From Rhodococcus sp. KRD162 (GTDB taxonomy: Bacteria > Actinomycetota > Actinomycetes > Mycobacteriales > Mycobacteriaceae), in contig NZ_JABFAU010000016.1 in assembly GCF_017168335.1 (NCBI RefSeq), positions 77,084 through 141,083 of the forward strand: a DNA stretch of 64,000 nt. Reading direction: 5' to 3'. The notes under the pieces are model-generated. The model was not told where the DNA came from and searched no databases. It saw nothing but the letters and a program-made list of their open reading frames with translations. The stretch's first letter is position 1. Each line of letters opens with the position of its first letter. Shown piece by piece: positions 63,353-64,000 of the stretch. A program made the position numbers and the translations under genes.

Positions 63353-64000
63353 CGGCAGCTGGATCTCGGCGAGAACGGCCAGATGGTCACTGTCCGGAAT
63401 CGCCAGCGGCCGAACCGACCGGGCACGAACGTCGTCGCTCGTCACGAGGTGATCGAGGCGCGCGAGCGGCCGCTCCGACGGGAACGTGCGGAACAGGCCC
63501 GCGCCGGCCGCTTCTGCCGCGTCGGAGAACGGGGAGGACGCCAACTCGCGGAACTGACGGTGGTCCTCGGTGGCGTTGAAATCGCCGGCGACGAGCACGG
63601 TGCCCTGATAGGTCTCCATGATCGACCGCATCCTGGCCAGATCGGCATCCCATTCGGCGGTGTGGCGCGGCGTGGCGGGCGACATCGCGTGGAACGAGAC
63701 GAGAGTCAGATCATGTCCTTCGAATGTGGTCTGCGCCTGGACCGGCACGAACCCGAAGTTGTCGAGGCGGGTGCCCTCGGTCAGGGGGGTACGGCTCCAC
63801 AGCCCGGTGCCGTCGGCCACCGGAAGCGCCGCGGTGAAGGAGTACGGGAGCAGGTCGCCGATGCCCGCAGCCTGCAGGTCGGTCACTTCCTCCGGGGTCA
63901 ACTCCTGTACTGCGAGGACGTCCACGTCGTTGTCCCGTACCGCGGCAACGATGGAGGTGGCATCTGCCTCACCGTGAGCGGCGTTGATGGTGAGTACCGA
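63350..64000 (-). CDS. Endonuclease/exonuclease/phosphatase family protein, partial
   Basis: The 5' end runs off the window at 64000. The visible 216 residues carry EEP-fold motifs: DVLAVQELTPEE, the metal-binding VAGDFNATEDHRQFR and PDSDHLAV with the catalytic His. Such proteins hydrolyse phosphodiesters of DNA, lipids or sugars. No signal peptide can be judged because the start is missing. The stop overlaps a 15-bp tandem repeat. Confidence 0.8.
   Translation of the reverse strand, partial: SVLTINAAHGEADATSIVAAVRDNDVDVLAVQELTPEEVTDLQAAGIGDLLPYSFTAALPVADGTGLWSRTPLTEGTRLDNFGFVPVQAQTTFEGHDLTLVSFHAMSPATPRHTAEWDADLARMRSIMETYQGTVLVAGDFNATEDHRQFRELASSPFSDAAEAAGAGLFRTFPSERPLARLDHLVTSDDVRARSVRPLAIPDSDHLAVLAEIQLP

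Overview
The window looks like a chromosomal segment of a mycolate-containing, high-GC actinobacterium, most likely Rhodococcus or a close relative. The support is an alkB-rubA-rubA-rubB-tetR alkane operon, an antigen-85/corynomycolyltransferase-type esterase, WhiB and ANTAR regulators, a DosR/DosS dormancy system and the overall codon and GC style. No rRNA, tRNA, CRISPR array or complete insertion sequence was found.

Layout. 0-3.4 kb: a ribbon-helix-helix regulator with its own palindromic operator, a DUF4097 protein and a DrrAB-type ABC exporter. 3.6-5.3 kb: small repeats, then a MocR/GntR-aminotransferase regulator. 5.4-10.4 kb: an AraC regulator and a three-gene resorcinol/hydroxyquinol operon (flavin monooxygenase, maleylacetate reductase, intradiol dioxygenase). 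10.4-13.9 kb: the alkane hydroxylase operon on the minus strand with a palindromic operator. 14-17 kb: small genes, an AbiEi-like/DUF559 protein between two copies of a 76-bp repeat, and a LexA-like box. 17-21.2 kb: a membrane diguanylate cyclase, two secreted proteins and a degenerate EAL-DICT sensor. 21.3-25.6 kb: a frameshifted ANTAR gene, WhiB, a TauE exporter divergent from a persulfide dioxygenase-rhodanese fusion, a Cys-rich mini-protein, a membrane protein and a flavodoxin.

25.6-43.8 kb is the most coherent region and resembles a DosR (DevR) dormancy locus: alcohol dehydrogenase, PntAA/AB/B transhydrogenase, aldehyde dehydrogenase, two GAF/ANTAR proteins, four universal stress proteins, DosR and DosS, phosphoketolase and a type II NADH dehydrogenase. 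DosR-box-like motifs precede at least four transcription units. The genes fit redox balancing and survival when respiration is limited. Two neighbours, a DUF1003 protein and an SPFH/slipin protein, survive only as decayed fragments.

43.9-49.7 kb: a membrane protein broken at a run of eight G, a mycolyltransferase-like esterase, a CsbD/LEA-like stress protein, a TetR regulator and a secreted lipase. 49.9-56.2 kb: a hydrolase and a four-gene mymA-like operon (esterase, SDR, di-iron ferritin-like protein, Baeyer-Villiger-type monooxygenase) that share an operator motif CCATT-N4-AATGG, followed by a MerR regulator. 56.2-64 kb: small membrane proteins, a CrcB pair preceded by 31-bp direct repeats, an anti-sigma/anti-anti-sigma pair, an ABC exporter, a low-molecular-weight tyrosine phosphatase, an Hsp70-like membrane protein and an EEP-family nuclease/phosphatase cut by the window edge.

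The best candidate for something undescribed is a family of four 76-bp intergenic elements (10375, 15557, 16572, 43813). They have about 22-bp imperfect terminal inverted repeats, an interior of exactly 32 nt in every copy, and each sits at the 3' end of a gene. In two cases the element supplies the stop codon. Two copies in the same orientation flank the AbiEi/DUF559 gene.
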